From Dyella sp. C11 (lineage in GTDB: Bacteria; Pseudomonadota; Gammaproteobacteria; Xanthomonadales; Rhodanobacteraceae), in the NCBI RefSeq assembly GCF_003121485.1, contig NZ_QAVX01000003.1, forward strand, positions 231,693-295,692: a stretch of DNA of 64,000 nucleotides, read 5' to 3'. Under the pieces are notes generated by a model. The model searched no databases, had not been told where the DNA came from, and was given only the letters and a program-made list of their open reading frames with translations. Both the position numbers and the translations under genes were made by a program. Below are positions 25,764-34,731 of the stretch, piece after piece (the first letter of the stretch is position 1; the number at the start of each line of letters is the position of its first letter).

Positions 25764-27419
25764 TTACGCTTCGCGGTACCACAGCAGGATCACGCCAATC
25801 AGCATGAAGCACGCCGGCCATACGTAGCCGGCGATGCGTCCGCCGCGTCCCGGCAATCGCAGTTCCAGCCAGCGTGCCCAGCCGGCGGCGACGCCGGCAA
25901 GGGCGAGTGGCGTGTGGGTCAGCTCGATCAGCATCTGGTCCTTGACGTTGGAAATCTGATGGCTGTGCGTGAGCAGCATGGCGCCGCCCGTCGCCACCAG
26001 TAACGGGAACACCAGCGCGGCGCGTTCGCTCTTGAGGCGTCCCGTGCGTACGGACCACTCGAAGGTTCCGAACAGGATGATCAGCAGCACGAAGAAACGA
26101 TGCTGCGCCACTTCGACGTCACGCCACGCCACCCACCAGCCCTCCTGGCCGAGTGGCCATACCTCGGGATCGGAACGGATCAGCAGAAATCCGGCCATGC
26201 CGAGGAAGAGCAATGGCCAGTGTCGCGCCCACCGCACGCCGAAGCGGCTGAGCAGGGCAAGCAGACCGATCAGCAGCACGAAGATGCCGGCCCAGTGGTG
26301 GTTGTATTCCGACCATGCAATGTCTTCCGCGTTGCGCGGCGGCAGCACGCCGGAACCGGGCGTCGTGGCGGATGACGACACCTGGTGTTCGCGCGCCGCG
26401 TCGCGGTCGAGTTGAGCCTGCAGCTGCGAAATGGCCAGCGTGTCGTGGTCGGGTGAGCTCAGGCGGGGCCATGAAGGCGCGTTGCGTTCGGCAATCTCGT
26501 GCAGCGTCACACGATCGGTCGTCAGGTCGACGGCGGGCGGTACGGACGTCAGCGAGGCGGCGGCGAAGAAGATGGTGAAGCCGATGCCGATCTCCACCTC
26601 GGCAAAGCGGCGCATGCGGATGACGGAGGCGTCGCGCCCCTTGCGCAGTCGTTCGGTGACCAGGAAGTTGCCAAGCCCCAGCCCCAGCAGGCCGATGAAC
26701 ATGGCGACCTTGGCGCCCACCATCACGCCGTAGGCCGTGCCGTAGAAGCCCTGCATGCTTCCTACGTAGAAAGCCCACATGGTGATGCCTGAAAGCAGGA
26801 TGCAGGCAACACCCGCCATCGACATGCGGGAAAAGCGCGCGCCAACGAGGCGCAGGCTGTCGGCATCCTCCAGGTGACGTAGCACCAGGACAAAACAGGG
26901 GATCGCACCAATCCAGATGGCCGCGCCAAACTGATGCAGGCCTTCCACCACCATCAGCAGCGCGTTGTCGTCCAGTCGCGCATAGGCATGCGTAGTGAGC
27001 GTGGCAGCCGTGAGTTCAACCAGCCCCACCAGCAGCAGCGCAGAACGTGCAAGAGGCTGGGCCATCGTGCGCGGGCCAAGCGTGATGGCGATGACGAGTG
27101 CGCAAAGCATCTTGACGCTGCCCGCCTCGGCAAACGAGGCCTGCATGACATTGCCCAGCGGCAGATCCACCGTCGACATGAGCACCGAGACCTGCAGCGC
27201 CGTCGTGACCAGCTCGGCCAGCACGAGGCCCCAGGCACTCCAGCGCGTGAGTCGTGCGACACGTTGTTCCAGGTCAACGCCGTGCTGCAGTTGGGTCGAC
27301 AGGGGATGAAGCAGGAGCACGAGGAACAGCAAGCCGCCAAGCATCATCGACTGCGCGACGATGACGAAGCCGTGCAGGATGACGCTCAGGTAACCGAAGA
27401 TATCGACAAGCAGGGCCAC
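25764..27419 (-). CDS. Extended CopD-family membrane protein
   Basis: This 551-aa protein carries a CopD domain in its N-terminal 300 residues: about eight helices with conserved segments such as GLHQFGAAIWIGAIPCFVL and VGAKVAMFIGLLGLGLGN. A soluble stretch of about 70 residues follows, then a second membrane region of five or six helices (YNHHWAGIFVLLIGLLALLS, HRFFVLLIILFGTFEW, TPLALAGVAAGWARW). Ordinary CopD is near 300 aa, so this is a fused or enlarged form. CopD is thought to import copper in partnership with CopC, whose gene lies 55 bases upstream. Together they trail hpnN. Confidence 0.75.
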   Translation of the reverse strand: MALLVDIFGYLSVILHGFVIVAQSMMLGGLLFLVLLLHPLSTQLQHGVDLEQRVARLTRWSAWGLVLAELVTTALQVSVLMSTVDLPLGNVMQASFAEAGSVKMLCALVIAITLGPRTMAQPLARSALLLVGLVELTAATLTTHAYARLDDNALLMVVEGLHQFGAAIWIGAIPCFVLVLRHLEDADSLRLVGARFSRMSMAGVACILLSGITMWAFYVGSMQGFYGTAYGVMVGAKVAMFIGLLGLGLGNFLVTERLRKGRDASVIRMRRFAEVEIGIGFTIFFAAASLTSVPPAVDLTTDRVTLHEIAERNAPSWPRLSSPDHDTLAISQLQAQLDRDAAREHQVSSSATTPGSGVLPPRNAEDIAWSEYNHHWAGIFVLLIGLLALLSRFGVRWARHWPLLFLGMAGFLLIRSDPEVWPLGQEGWWVAWRDVEVAQHRFFVLLIILFGTFEWSVRTGRLKSERAALVFPLLVATGGAMLLTHSHQISNVKDQMLIELTHTPLALAGVAAGWARWLELRLPGRGGRIAGYVWPACFMLIGVILLWYREA

Positions 27420-27474
27420 GGAACCCCCGTTGGTCAGCGGTGGCGATGGATGAAAGGAAAGAGATTGACGACGC

Positions 27475-27837
27475 TCAGGGCGTTGCCGTCACCGAGAATG
27501 GCAGGTCGCCGCGCGTGATGTGGCCATCGAGCGCCAGCGCCTGCCATCGAACGACATAGGCACCCGGTTTCACCTCGGCGCTGCTGTCGAGTTCGTTCGG
27601 CTTGTCGTTGTTCGCGGCAATGGCGAGCGGCGTTTCGCTCTTGTCCGGTCCGATCAATACCAGTCGTGAACGCCCCTGATCGATCTTGCTGTTGTACGTG
27701 AGCGTAAACACGACATGCCCGGCCGGCACGGCGCCGTTCGCCTTGGGCGAGCTGCTGGTGAGAATGGCGTGGGCTTGAACGTTGATGCTGGCGAAAAGGG
27801 CCAGGGCGGCGAACGCGGCACGACGAAAAGGCAGCAT
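27475..27837 (-). CDS. copC: CopC-domain periplasmic copper-binding protein
   Basis: This 120-aa protein has a signal peptide ending INVQA, so the mature chain would start HAILTSSSPKANG; the N-terminal His is a copper ligand in CopC proteins. The immunoglobulin-like core ends in the conserved YVVRWQALALDGHITRGDLPFSV, with a second His ligand (DGH). ATG 27837 is chosen because the signal peptide begins there; the longer frame overlaps hpnN. It lies 25 bases after the hpnN stop and is probably co-transcribed with hpnN and copD. Confidence 0.85.
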   Translation of the reverse strand: MLPFRRAAFAALALFASINVQAHAILTSSSPKANGAVPAGHVVFTLTYNSKIDQGRSRLVLIGPDKSETPLAIAANNDKPNELDSSAEVKPGAYVVRWQALALDGHITRGDLPFSVTATP

Positions 27838-27862
27838 GCAATGGGCTCCTGAAACAGGCGGG

Positions 27863-30475
27863 TCAGGTGTGGCTGATGGGCTGCTTGCACTGTCCGATGG
27901 AGTAAAGCATGGCGGGCAGGAAAGCGAAGGTGGAAAGCAGTACGGCGAGCAGGCTGAGCAGCAATACCGCGCCCATGCTGGCCGTGCCCGGGTGGCGGGC
28001 AATGGCGAGACTGCCGAACGCCGTGCCGGTGGTGAGTGCGGAGAACAGGATGGCACGCGCCGTGGGTGAACCCAGGAACAGGTTCATGCCGTGTCGCCAG
28101 TTCATCACGAAGTAGATGTTGAACGACACGCCCACACCCAGCAGCAAAGGCAGCGCAATGATGTTGGCGAAATTGATGGATATGCCAAACAGTCGCGCCA
28201 GCAGCGCGGTAAGCAAGGCCGACATCAACAAGGTGGCGAGCACCAGGCCTGCATCACGCAGTCGATGCAGCACGAGCAGCAGCACGATGCCGATGGCCAG
28301 TGTGGCGTAAATGGCAGCTTCGCGGAACGCGATGAGGATGGTGTCCGCAGCCTTGATGGTATCCACCGCCGAGCCTGCGGCGTCCGGTGCCACGCGTTGC
28401 ACGGCGCTCACGAAATCGCGCAAGCCCATGGTGCTTTGCGCCTTGGTGGTGGGCGTCACCTGCACGCGTACGCGCCCATCAGGCGCAAACCAGTCGCGCC
28501 GCAGATCTTCCGGCAGGCTCTGCATGGTGATCGGCGTGGCGGAGAGTGAATCGGCCAGCTGGTTCAGTGTGTAAGGCAGGAACTGTGTCAGCGCCTGGTT
28601 CGCCGTCGCCATCTGTTGGTCCGTGCCTTTCGACAACGCAGCCAGCGCCTTGCCAATACGCAGCAGGGGTGAGCTTGCCGGCAATTGATTGGCGACGCTG
28701 GCGATACCCTCGCTGGTGTCCTTGGCGGCGCTGCGCATCTCGTCGTAGCTGGGCGCCGGGCTCTTTTCGCCAGGATTCAGCACGCCGTACATCAGGTCGG
28801 ATGCTTGCTGGAGTTGCTCCAGCTTGTCGTCCTGGCCTGTGGGAACAAAGTCGACGCCGGACACTACCTGCGCCACTTCCGGCAATTTACCCAGTCGCTC
28901 GCTGAGGGCCTTGGCGGCAGGAAGGTCTTTCACCAGCACGTCCATGGTGAACGGGTTGGTGTTCGGGTCATCCATCAACGAGGTAAGCGTGCGCATCGCC
29001 TCGCTGTCGGAGCGTTTGGTATGCAGTGGATTGGCGTCAAAGGGAATGGTGATGGCGCTCCAGATGCCGATGACGCCCAGTACGCCGAAAATACCGAGCA
29101 CCATCTTGCGGTGGCGCTGCAGCCAGCCATCGGCCGCGACGCCCCCGGGCAAGGCCACTTCCGCGTGGGGCGATCCTTTCGAAAGAAGTCGAAGCAGTGC
29201 CGGCAATACGGTGAGCGTGCAGATCAGTGCGAGCAACATGCCCATGCCGGCAATGATGCCCAGCTCGGCCACGCCGGTGAAATCCGTGGGCGCAAAGGCA
29301 AGGAAGCCGCAGGCCGTGGCAAGTGCCGCCAGGCCGACCTGGCTCACCACGCGGTTGGCGGTTTCATGCAACGAGTCGTCGAAAGTACGATCGCTGTATT
29401 GACGTGCATGCAGGCGTACGCCGAACTGGATGCCGAAATCCACGGCAAGGCCAACGAACAGCACCGCGAATGCCACGGATACAAGGTTGAGTCGACCCAC
29501 CGCAAACGCGGCGAATCCCAAGGTGTAAATCAGGCCAACCACCAGCGTGATGATTACCGGCACGATCAACCGCCACGTGCCCAAGGCAAGCACCAGCCAG
29601 AACACCAGCAACAGGCTGCTGCCGATGGCGATGGGGCCGGCGCGATCCGTGAGTGCCGCGAACTCTTCATCGGCCAGCGGTACGGAGCCCGTGTAGTTCA
29701 CATGTACGCGCCCGGATTGCACTTCCGGCAGTTCGTTGGCCAGCTTCAACATGGCCTGGGTGGCTGCCTGCCCGGGTTCCAGTGCGGTGTGGTCAAGCAC
29801 GGGGTGAATGAGGATGAATTCCTGGCCACCGTTGCTGTTGACGAGATCCGGCGTCAGCAAGGCCTGCCACGAGAGCGGCGCATGCTTGCCGGCGAGCGCA
29901 CCTTCCATGGTGCCGGCCACATTGCCAAGTGCGGTGTCGTACGAAGACAGGTCCTTGGCCATGCCGCGGCGCACGCCTTCCACCATCAGGTCGATGCCGT
30001 TGAACAGGCCGCGCGCGGAAGGATCTTTCGCCAGCGGGCCCAGCAACGGCTGTGCCTGCAACATGCTGTCCACCGTGCTTTCCAGTTCGTCCTGCGGCAG
30101 CAGGAGCAGGCCTTCGCGATTGAAGAATGGGCTGATGCCGGGTGTGGACGATGAAAGAAAGTGTTGCTTGTCGGCAACGAGTTTGGCGTTAAGCGCCTGC
30201 GCGGCGATGCGTGCTTCTTCCGGTGTAGGCGCCCGCACGACGGCCGTGAGCGTGTCGCTGAATTGCGGGAATTGCTTTGCGAACGCCAGGCTCTGTTGCC
30301 GCCATGCCAGCTTGTCGGAGAAGAGATGGTCGGCATCGGTGTCGATGCTCAGGTGTCGCGATGCGCCCCACAGGCACAGTGCGGCGAGCAGTGCCGCCAT
30401 GATCAGGACAATAAAGTGATGTCGACCGCTGCGGTCGACCAGCCAGACCAGACCTTTGTGGATCGCTCTGAACAC
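27863..30475 (-). CDS. hpnN: Hopanoid transporter HpnN (RND superfamily, MMPL type)
   Basis: This 870-aa protein has 12 predicted helices in the RND 1+5+1+5 pattern with two large periplasmic loops. Conserved parts are VFWLVLALGTWRL, VAFAVLFVGLAVDFGIQFGVRLHARQ (helix 4 sensor region) and LPLLLGVGVSFNIYFVMNW (second half). In Rhodopseudomonas and Burkholderia, HpnN moves hopanoids from the inner to the outer membrane. GTG 30475 follows GGAGG at good spacing. It sits 78 bases after hpnG in the sqs-shc-hpnG-hpnN unit. Confidence 0.9.
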   Translation of the reverse strand: MFRAIHKGLVWLVDRSGRHHFIVLIMAALLAALCLWGASRHLSIDTDADHLFSDKLAWRQQSLAFAKQFPQFSDTLTAVVRAPTPEEARIAAQALNAKLVADKQHFLSSSTPGISPFFNREGLLLLPQDELESTVDSMLQAQPLLGPLAKDPSARGLFNGIDLMVEGVRRGMAKDLSSYDTALGNVAGTMEGALAGKHAPLSWQALLTPDLVNSNGGQEFILIHPVLDHTALEPGQAATQAMLKLANELPEVQSGRVHVNYTGSVPLADEEFAALTDRAGPIAIGSSLLLVFWLVLALGTWRLIVPVIITLVVGLIYTLGFAAFAVGRLNLVSVAFAVLFVGLAVDFGIQFGVRLHARQYSDRTFDDSLHETANRVVSQVGLAALATACGFLAFAPTDFTGVAELGIIAGMGMLLALICTLTVLPALLRLLSKGSPHAEVALPGGVAADGWLQRHRKMVLGIFGVLGVIGIWSAITIPFDANPLHTKRSDSEAMRTLTSLMDDPNTNPFTMDVLVKDLPAAKALSERLGKLPEVAQVVSGVDFVPTGQDDKLEQLQQASDLMYGVLNPGEKSPAPSYDEMRSAAKDTSEGIASVANQLPASSPLLRIGKALAALSKGTDQQMATANQALTQFLPYTLNQLADSLSATPITMQSLPEDLRRDWFAPDGRVRVQVTPTTKAQSTMGLRDFVSAVQRVAPDAAGSAVDTIKAADTILIAFREAAIYATLAIGIVLLLVLHRLRDAGLVLATLLMSALLTALLARLFGISINFANIIALPLLLGVGVSFNIYFVMNWRHGMNLFLGSPTARAILFSALTTGTAFGSLAIARHPGTASMGAVLLLSLLAVLLSTFAFLPAMLYSIGQCKQPISHT

Positions 30476-30553
30476 GCTGTCGGGCCTCCGGGCTTTGATG
30501 CCGCTGGCCGTCCGTCGAGGCCAGGCCTGACATCCGAGAACAATGGATAGAGA

Positions 30554-31291
30554 TTAGCAGGGCACGGCCACGTCGCGTCCCAGTTCGGTACCGGCTGCCC
30601 TTGCCGCCGCATGCAGTGCCCGCGTGGCCTTGCCCATGCGAACGGCGAGGCCAGGAAGTTGCGCCAGCAACGACGGGCGGCGAAGCAGGGCGAGCAGCAT
30701 GGCGCCGGCGAGTGGTCGCCCCCAGGCATCCACGCCGGCCTGCAGTGCTGCGGGCACTTCGTCGTCACGTTCGTCGACAATCGCGCGCAGCACGATGAAG
30801 GGCACGCCATGTTCCATCGCAACCGATGCGATGGCGGCGCTCTCCATATCCACCGCGAGCGACTGGTGGCGCTCGCGCATGGCGGCTTTTGCGCCGACAT
30901 CGAGCAACGGGTGGGGCAGGCTGAGCAGGCTTCCTTCGGTCACGAACGGGAGCTTTGCCGCCTGGATGCGATGCATGAGCGATGCCCGCCACGCTCCGTC
31001 GGGCGCGTAATCGTGGCCACGTTCGTCAAGCACGCACGACGGACAGAACAACGTGCCGCTACGCAGTCCCGGTGCCAATCCACCGGCGACACCGAACGAC
31101 GCGAGTGCCACGGCGCCCGATGCAATCAGTGACAACGCGCCCTGTCGTGCGGCGTCCTGTCCCATGCCGCTGAGCCACAGTTGGCTGCCCGCTTCCAGTG
31201 GCGACATCTCGCGAGTCCGGAGTGACCGGCGTGTCAGCGCGCGCGCCTCGGATGCGAGCGCCGTCACGATGCCCACGGGGCCAGGCGTCAC
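30554..31291 (-). CDS. hpnG: Hopanoid-associated phosphorylase HpnG
   Basis: This 245-aa nucleoside-phosphorylase-fold enzyme removes adenine from adenosylhopane to give ribosylhopane. The fold signatures are PVGIVTALASEARAL at the N-terminus, FGVAGGLAPGL, and SLAVDMESAAIASVAMEHG, in which the ME pair contacts the ribose. GTG 31291 overlaps the shc stop by 4 bases (GTGA), giving translational coupling and a protein of normal size; the longer open frame runs antisense-like through shc. It acts directly after HpnH, encoded further along in this cluster. Confidence 0.88.
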   Translation of the reverse strand: MTPGPVGIVTALASEARALTRRSLRTREMSPLEAGSQLWLSGMGQDAARQGALSLIASGAVALASFGVAGGLAPGLRSGTLFCPSCVLDERGHDYAPDGAWRASLMHRIQAAKLPFVTEGSLLSLPHPLLDVGAKAAMRERHQSLAVDMESAAIASVAMEHGVPFIVLRAIVDERDDEVPAALQAGVDAWGRPLAGAMLLALLRRPSLLAQLPGLAVRMGKATRALHAAARAAGTELGRDVAVPC

Positions 31292-33285
31292 GACGCCGGT
31301 CGCGAGCGCGCAAGCAGCTGTCGATAGCGGGTAAGTGCCCATAGCGGAAAATAGGCCGTGTAGCCGTGATACTTCAGGAAGAAGACGCGTGGAAAGCCTG
31401 GTGCGTTGAAACTTGGGTGATACCAGAGATCGGCTTCGGGTTCGCCTTGGGGTTGCTGGTGATCGAGCAGCCACGCGATGCCACGCCGTGTGGCCTCTGA
31501 CGCCACGTCGCCGGCGGCAAGCAGGCCTAGAACCGCCCATGCCGTACTGTGGGCGGTGCTGACACCTGCGTTCGTGCCGCGCAGCGACGCGTCGAAATAC
31601 GTGTCGTTGGTTTCGCCCCAGCCGCCGTCGTCGTGTTGTTTCGACAACAGCCAGTCCACGGATGCGCGAATCCAGGGTTGCTGCATGTCCTCGCCGACCA
31701 GGGCGAGTCCGGCAAGTACGGACCACGTGCCGTAGATGTAGTTGGTGCCCCAGCGCCCCCAGTACGAGCCGTCCGGCAGTCGTGCATCACGCAGGTAGGC
31801 CACGCACCGATCGATGGCGGGGCGATCCTGCGGACGTTCCAGTATGCCCAGCAATGCAAGGACGCGGCCGGAAACATCTTCGGTGGGCGGGTCGAGCATG
31901 GCGCCGTGGTCGGCGAAGGGAATTTCGTTGATGTGGTAGTGCGTGTTGTTGCGATCGAAGGCAGCGAAGCCGCCGTTGTCCGATTGCATGCCGATCAACC
32001 AGTCCGCCGCGCGCTCGATGCGTGCGCGATAGGCATCCGCGTCGGGCGTGTCGCGTACGGCGACATGCAGCAGGGCCGCCACGACGGCCGTGTCGTCCAG
32101 GTCCGGGTAATAGGCGTTGGCGTACTGGAACGCCCAGCCGCCAGGGGCAAGATCGGGCGCCTGTGTCGCCCAGTCGCCCTTCAGTTCGAGTTCCTGCAGT
32201 GGTGCCAGCCATTCCATGGCGCGGGTGACGGCGGCTTGCGTGGTGTCATCGGGCGATGCACGCAATAACGCCATCGCCGCCCAGCCGGTATCCCACACGG
32301 GCGACACGCAGGGTTGGCAGAAGGCTGTGCCATCGTCGCGATGCACGATCAGTTTCTGCAGCGACTTGAGGCAGGTAGCGCGGGCAGGGTGATCCTTCGC
32401 GTAGCCGAGCAAGTCCATGGCTTCGAGCGCATTGACCATCGGTGGAAAAATGGCGCCCAGGCCATCCTCGCCATTGAGTCGCGGCAGGAACCATTGTTCG
32501 GCTTCGCGAATGGCCTTGCTGCGCAAAGATGAGGGAATCAGCGGATCGATCGCTCGCCCCACCTTGTCCAGCACCAGAAACAGCTTGCTGACGAAGGTGC
32601 TGGTGGTGAAGTAGTGGCGCTCTTCATACGGTGGCGTCACGAACAGTTCGGTGATGCCGACGTCGCGCGGGTTTTTGGCGCGCGCCTTCATCGAGCACAG
32701 GATGAACAGGGGCACCATCGTGCTGCGCGCCCAGTACGACACCTTGTCGAGATGAAAGGGCATCCAGCGTGGAAACAGCATGATCTCCACGGGCACGTAC
32801 GGCGCGGCGCGCCAGGGAACCTGCGCGAACATGGCCAGCAGGATGCGCGTGAACACGTTGCTCTTCGATGCGCCGCCCCTGGCAAGAATCGCTTCGCGTG
32901 CGCAGCGCATGTGCGGTGCGTCAGGCGAGTCGCCGGCGGCCTTCAGCGCGTAATACGCCTTCACCGAGCAGGACACGTCGAGTGCGCCATCGTGGTACAG
33001 CGGCCATCCGCCGTGCGTATCAAGGCGCTGCTTGGCGCGAATGTAGCGAGCCAGTTTTTCCTGGAGCCCGTCGTCGATCTCGTCGAGGAAGTGCATCATC
33101 AGGATGTATTCGGACGAAATCGTGCAATCGGTTTCGAACTCGAAACACCAGTGGCCATCAGCGTGCTGGCGCGCCAGCAGCGCACGTCGTGCGCGGTCGA
33201 TGGCCTGCTCGAGGCGGTCAGGGTCGTGCTGCGGTGGGCGCGTGGCTGAGGTGGGTGGGACGGCGATAGTGGGCGTGTCCGTCAT
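31288..33285 (-). CDS. shc: Squalene--hopene cyclase
   Basis: This 665-aa class-II terpene cyclase (also called hpnF) folds squalene into hopene or hopanol at the inner membrane. The catalytic protonating motif is D395-L-D-D398 in YYPDLDDTAVV. Several QW-type repeats are evident (DGSYWGRWGTNYIYGTW, DDGGWGETND, GGWAFQYANAY). The GTNYIYGTW and HDDGGWGE segments are diagnostic of SHC. ATG 33285 overlaps the squalene-synthase stop by 4 bases and the 3' end overlaps hpnG, so all three are tightly coupled. Confidence 0.96.
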   Translation of the reverse strand: MTDTPTIAVPPTSATRPPQHDPDRLEQAIDRARRALLARQHADGHWCFEFETDCTISSEYILMMHFLDEIDDGLQEKLARYIRAKQRLDTHGGWPLYHDGALDVSCSVKAYYALKAAGDSPDAPHMRCAREAILARGGASKSNVFTRILLAMFAQVPWRAAPYVPVEIMLFPRWMPFHLDKVSYWARSTMVPLFILCSMKARAKNPRDVGITELFVTPPYEERHYFTTSTFVSKLFLVLDKVGRAIDPLIPSSLRSKAIREAEQWFLPRLNGEDGLGAIFPPMVNALEAMDLLGYAKDHPARATCLKSLQKLIVHRDDGTAFCQPCVSPVWDTGWAAMALLRASPDDTTQAAVTRAMEWLAPLQELELKGDWATQAPDLAPGGWAFQYANAYYPDLDDTAVVAALLHVAVRDTPDADAYRARIERAADWLIGMQSDNGGFAAFDRNNTHYHINEIPFADHGAMLDPPTEDVSGRVLALLGILERPQDRPAIDRCVAYLRDARLPDGSYWGRWGTNYIYGTWSVLAGLALVGEDMQQPWIRASVDWLLSKQHDDGGWGETNDTYFDASLRGTNAGVSTAHSTAWAVLGLLAAGDVASEATRRGIAWLLDHQQPQGEPEADLWYHPSFNAPGFPRVFFLKYHGYTAYFPLWALTRYRQLLARSRPAS

Positions 33286-34421
33286 AGCGATCGGGCGTTT
33301 TTGAAATCCGATGCGCGCCGCCACGGCCATGCCGCGTTGCTTGCCTGTGGCACGTCCCACTCGGGGCCTAGTGGCGTGAGCGGCAGTTTGCGTGCCGCGG
33401 CGCCGAACAGGAAACGCACTGCCGGATCGTACTTGTCGGTAAGGCGCGTGAGTCCAATGGTTTGCGCCACGGCGGCGCGCGACACCTTGACCTGCGTGCC
33501 GGAGGAGAAATCCAGGCGGTCCTGCAGGTTGCGCAATGTCAGCACCGCAAGGCCAATGCTCCACAGGCAGAATCGCCGAAAGCCCGCGTGGCGCGCCGGC
33601 ACGATGAGCGTGTATTCCACCGCGCGGCACAGGTGCGAGTGTGCGATACCGATAAGCTCGATCATCGCATCGGCGTAGTGCGCATCCTGCTGGCCGGCGG
33701 TAAGGTCGCGAAGTTCGACGCCGTAGCGCTCGAATACGTCGTGAGGCAACCAGCACACGCCGTGGCTGCGGTCCTCCCATTGATCCTTCAGGATGTTGGT
33801 CATCTGCAGGCCTTGGCCAAACGAGGTGGCCAGGCGCATCAATGTGCGCTCCTGCGACGCCAGTTCCGGTTCGAAATCGATCAGCAGCTTGGTGATCATT
33901 TCCCCGACCACGCCCGCCACGTGATAGCAGTAGCGATCCATGTCGTGCAGCGTGTCCAATCCCTGCAGGCCCACCACGCGCTGGAAATCGTGCATGCCAT
34001 GCGACATCACGCGCAGGCATTCCACGATGGCGTCGTGCTGGGTCGGGTTGAACGTGTCGGTCACTTCCAGCACCAACGGCAGGCGGAACATCAGTTCCCG
34101 CTCGCTTTCCGAAGTGGCGTTGGAAAGGCGCGGCGCGATGTCCGCGGCGAAGGCGCGCGCATCGGTGCGTCCCGTGACGGCATCGACGAAGGCGTTCTCG
34201 TAGCGGCCTTTTTCTTCCGGGCTGAAGGCGGGTTCGTCTTCGATGGTGTCGGCGATGCGACACAGCAGGTACGCATTGGCGATGACGTCGCGCAGTGCCG
34301 GCGGCAGCTGCGGAATCGTCAGGGCGAACGTTCGTGACACCTTCGGAAGAATGGCGTCCTGGTAAGCGCTGGCGTTGCTCGGGGCGATCGCAGCGGCTTG
34401 TTTCGCTTCGAACATGGGCAT
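33282..34421 (-). CDS. Squalene synthase-type enzyme (phytoene/squalene synthase family)
   Basis: This 379-aa trans-isoprenyl head-to-head synthase has both Asp-rich motifs: DTIEDE at 58-63 and DQWEDR at 213-218, plus YCYHVAGVVGEM at 164-175. Its length and the segments VSRTFALTIPQLPPALRD and FGQGLQMTNILKDQWEDR resemble single-enzyme squalene synthases of the eukaryote/Methylococcus type more than the shorter HpnC and HpnD. No hpnC or hpnE is in the window, so a one-step FPP-to-squalene route is likely. Start 34421 or 34415 are both possible. It is the first gene of the unit continuing with shc and hpnG. Confidence 0.85.
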   Translation of the reverse strand: MPMFEAKQAAAIAPSNASAYQDAILPKVSRTFALTIPQLPPALRDVIANAYLLCRIADTIEDEPAFSPEEKGRYENAFVDAVTGRTDARAFAADIAPRLSNATSESERELMFRLPLVLEVTDTFNPTQHDAIVECLRVMSHGMHDFQRVVGLQGLDTLHDMDRYCYHVAGVVGEMITKLLIDFEPELASQERTLMRLATSFGQGLQMTNILKDQWEDRSHGVCWLPHDVFERYGVELRDLTAGQQDAHYADAMIELIGIAHSHLCRAVEYTLIVPARHAGFRRFCLWSIGLAVLTLRNLQDRLDFSSGTQVKVSRAAVAQTIGLTRLTDKYDPAVRFLFGAAARKLPLTPLGPEWDVPQASNAAWPWRRASDFKNARSL

Positions 34422-34731
34422 GCCTCGGCCTTCTTAGTATTCACATACAGAGAAACCAGCGACGCAGGCATGGTATCACCCTGTTCCTGTGAGACGCAGC
34501 CATCTGACCAAAGCGAATGTCTTCGATTCGTCGAGACGCGGGAGCCGGCGGAAAGGCTGGGGAAAGCGTGGTGCAAAGACCGTGTCACCAGCTCGGTCCG
34601 CGCGGTGTTCGGGTGTATGCGGGGTGCGACATGGCGCGCATGTCTTCGTACATAATGAACTCTCAATCCACCCCGGGTTCAGGGATCGGCCGCCTTATGT
34701 GTCCAGGATTCACGCTGGCGATGTTGGTGTC
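34422..34731. other. Intergenic region between divergent squalene synthase and hpnA
   Basis: This 310-bp stretch separates the two divergent transcription units in the centre of the hopanoid cluster and must carry both promoters. On the plus strand CATAAT at 34651-34656 is a fair -10 without a good -35. Short open frames here are unconvincing: no ribosome site and no recognisable protein. No strong palindrome was seen. Confidence 0.5.

Noticed and set aside
31292..31726. N-terminal extension of hpnG into shc
   Set aside because: The added sequence is Arg-rich and antisense-like in composition; GTG 31291 overlaps the shc stop and gives the normal family length.
34489..34731. N-terminal extension of hpnA to an upstream start at 34489
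   Set aside because: The extra 81 residues are not protein-like, and the Rossmann motif begins directly after GTG 34732, as expected for the family.
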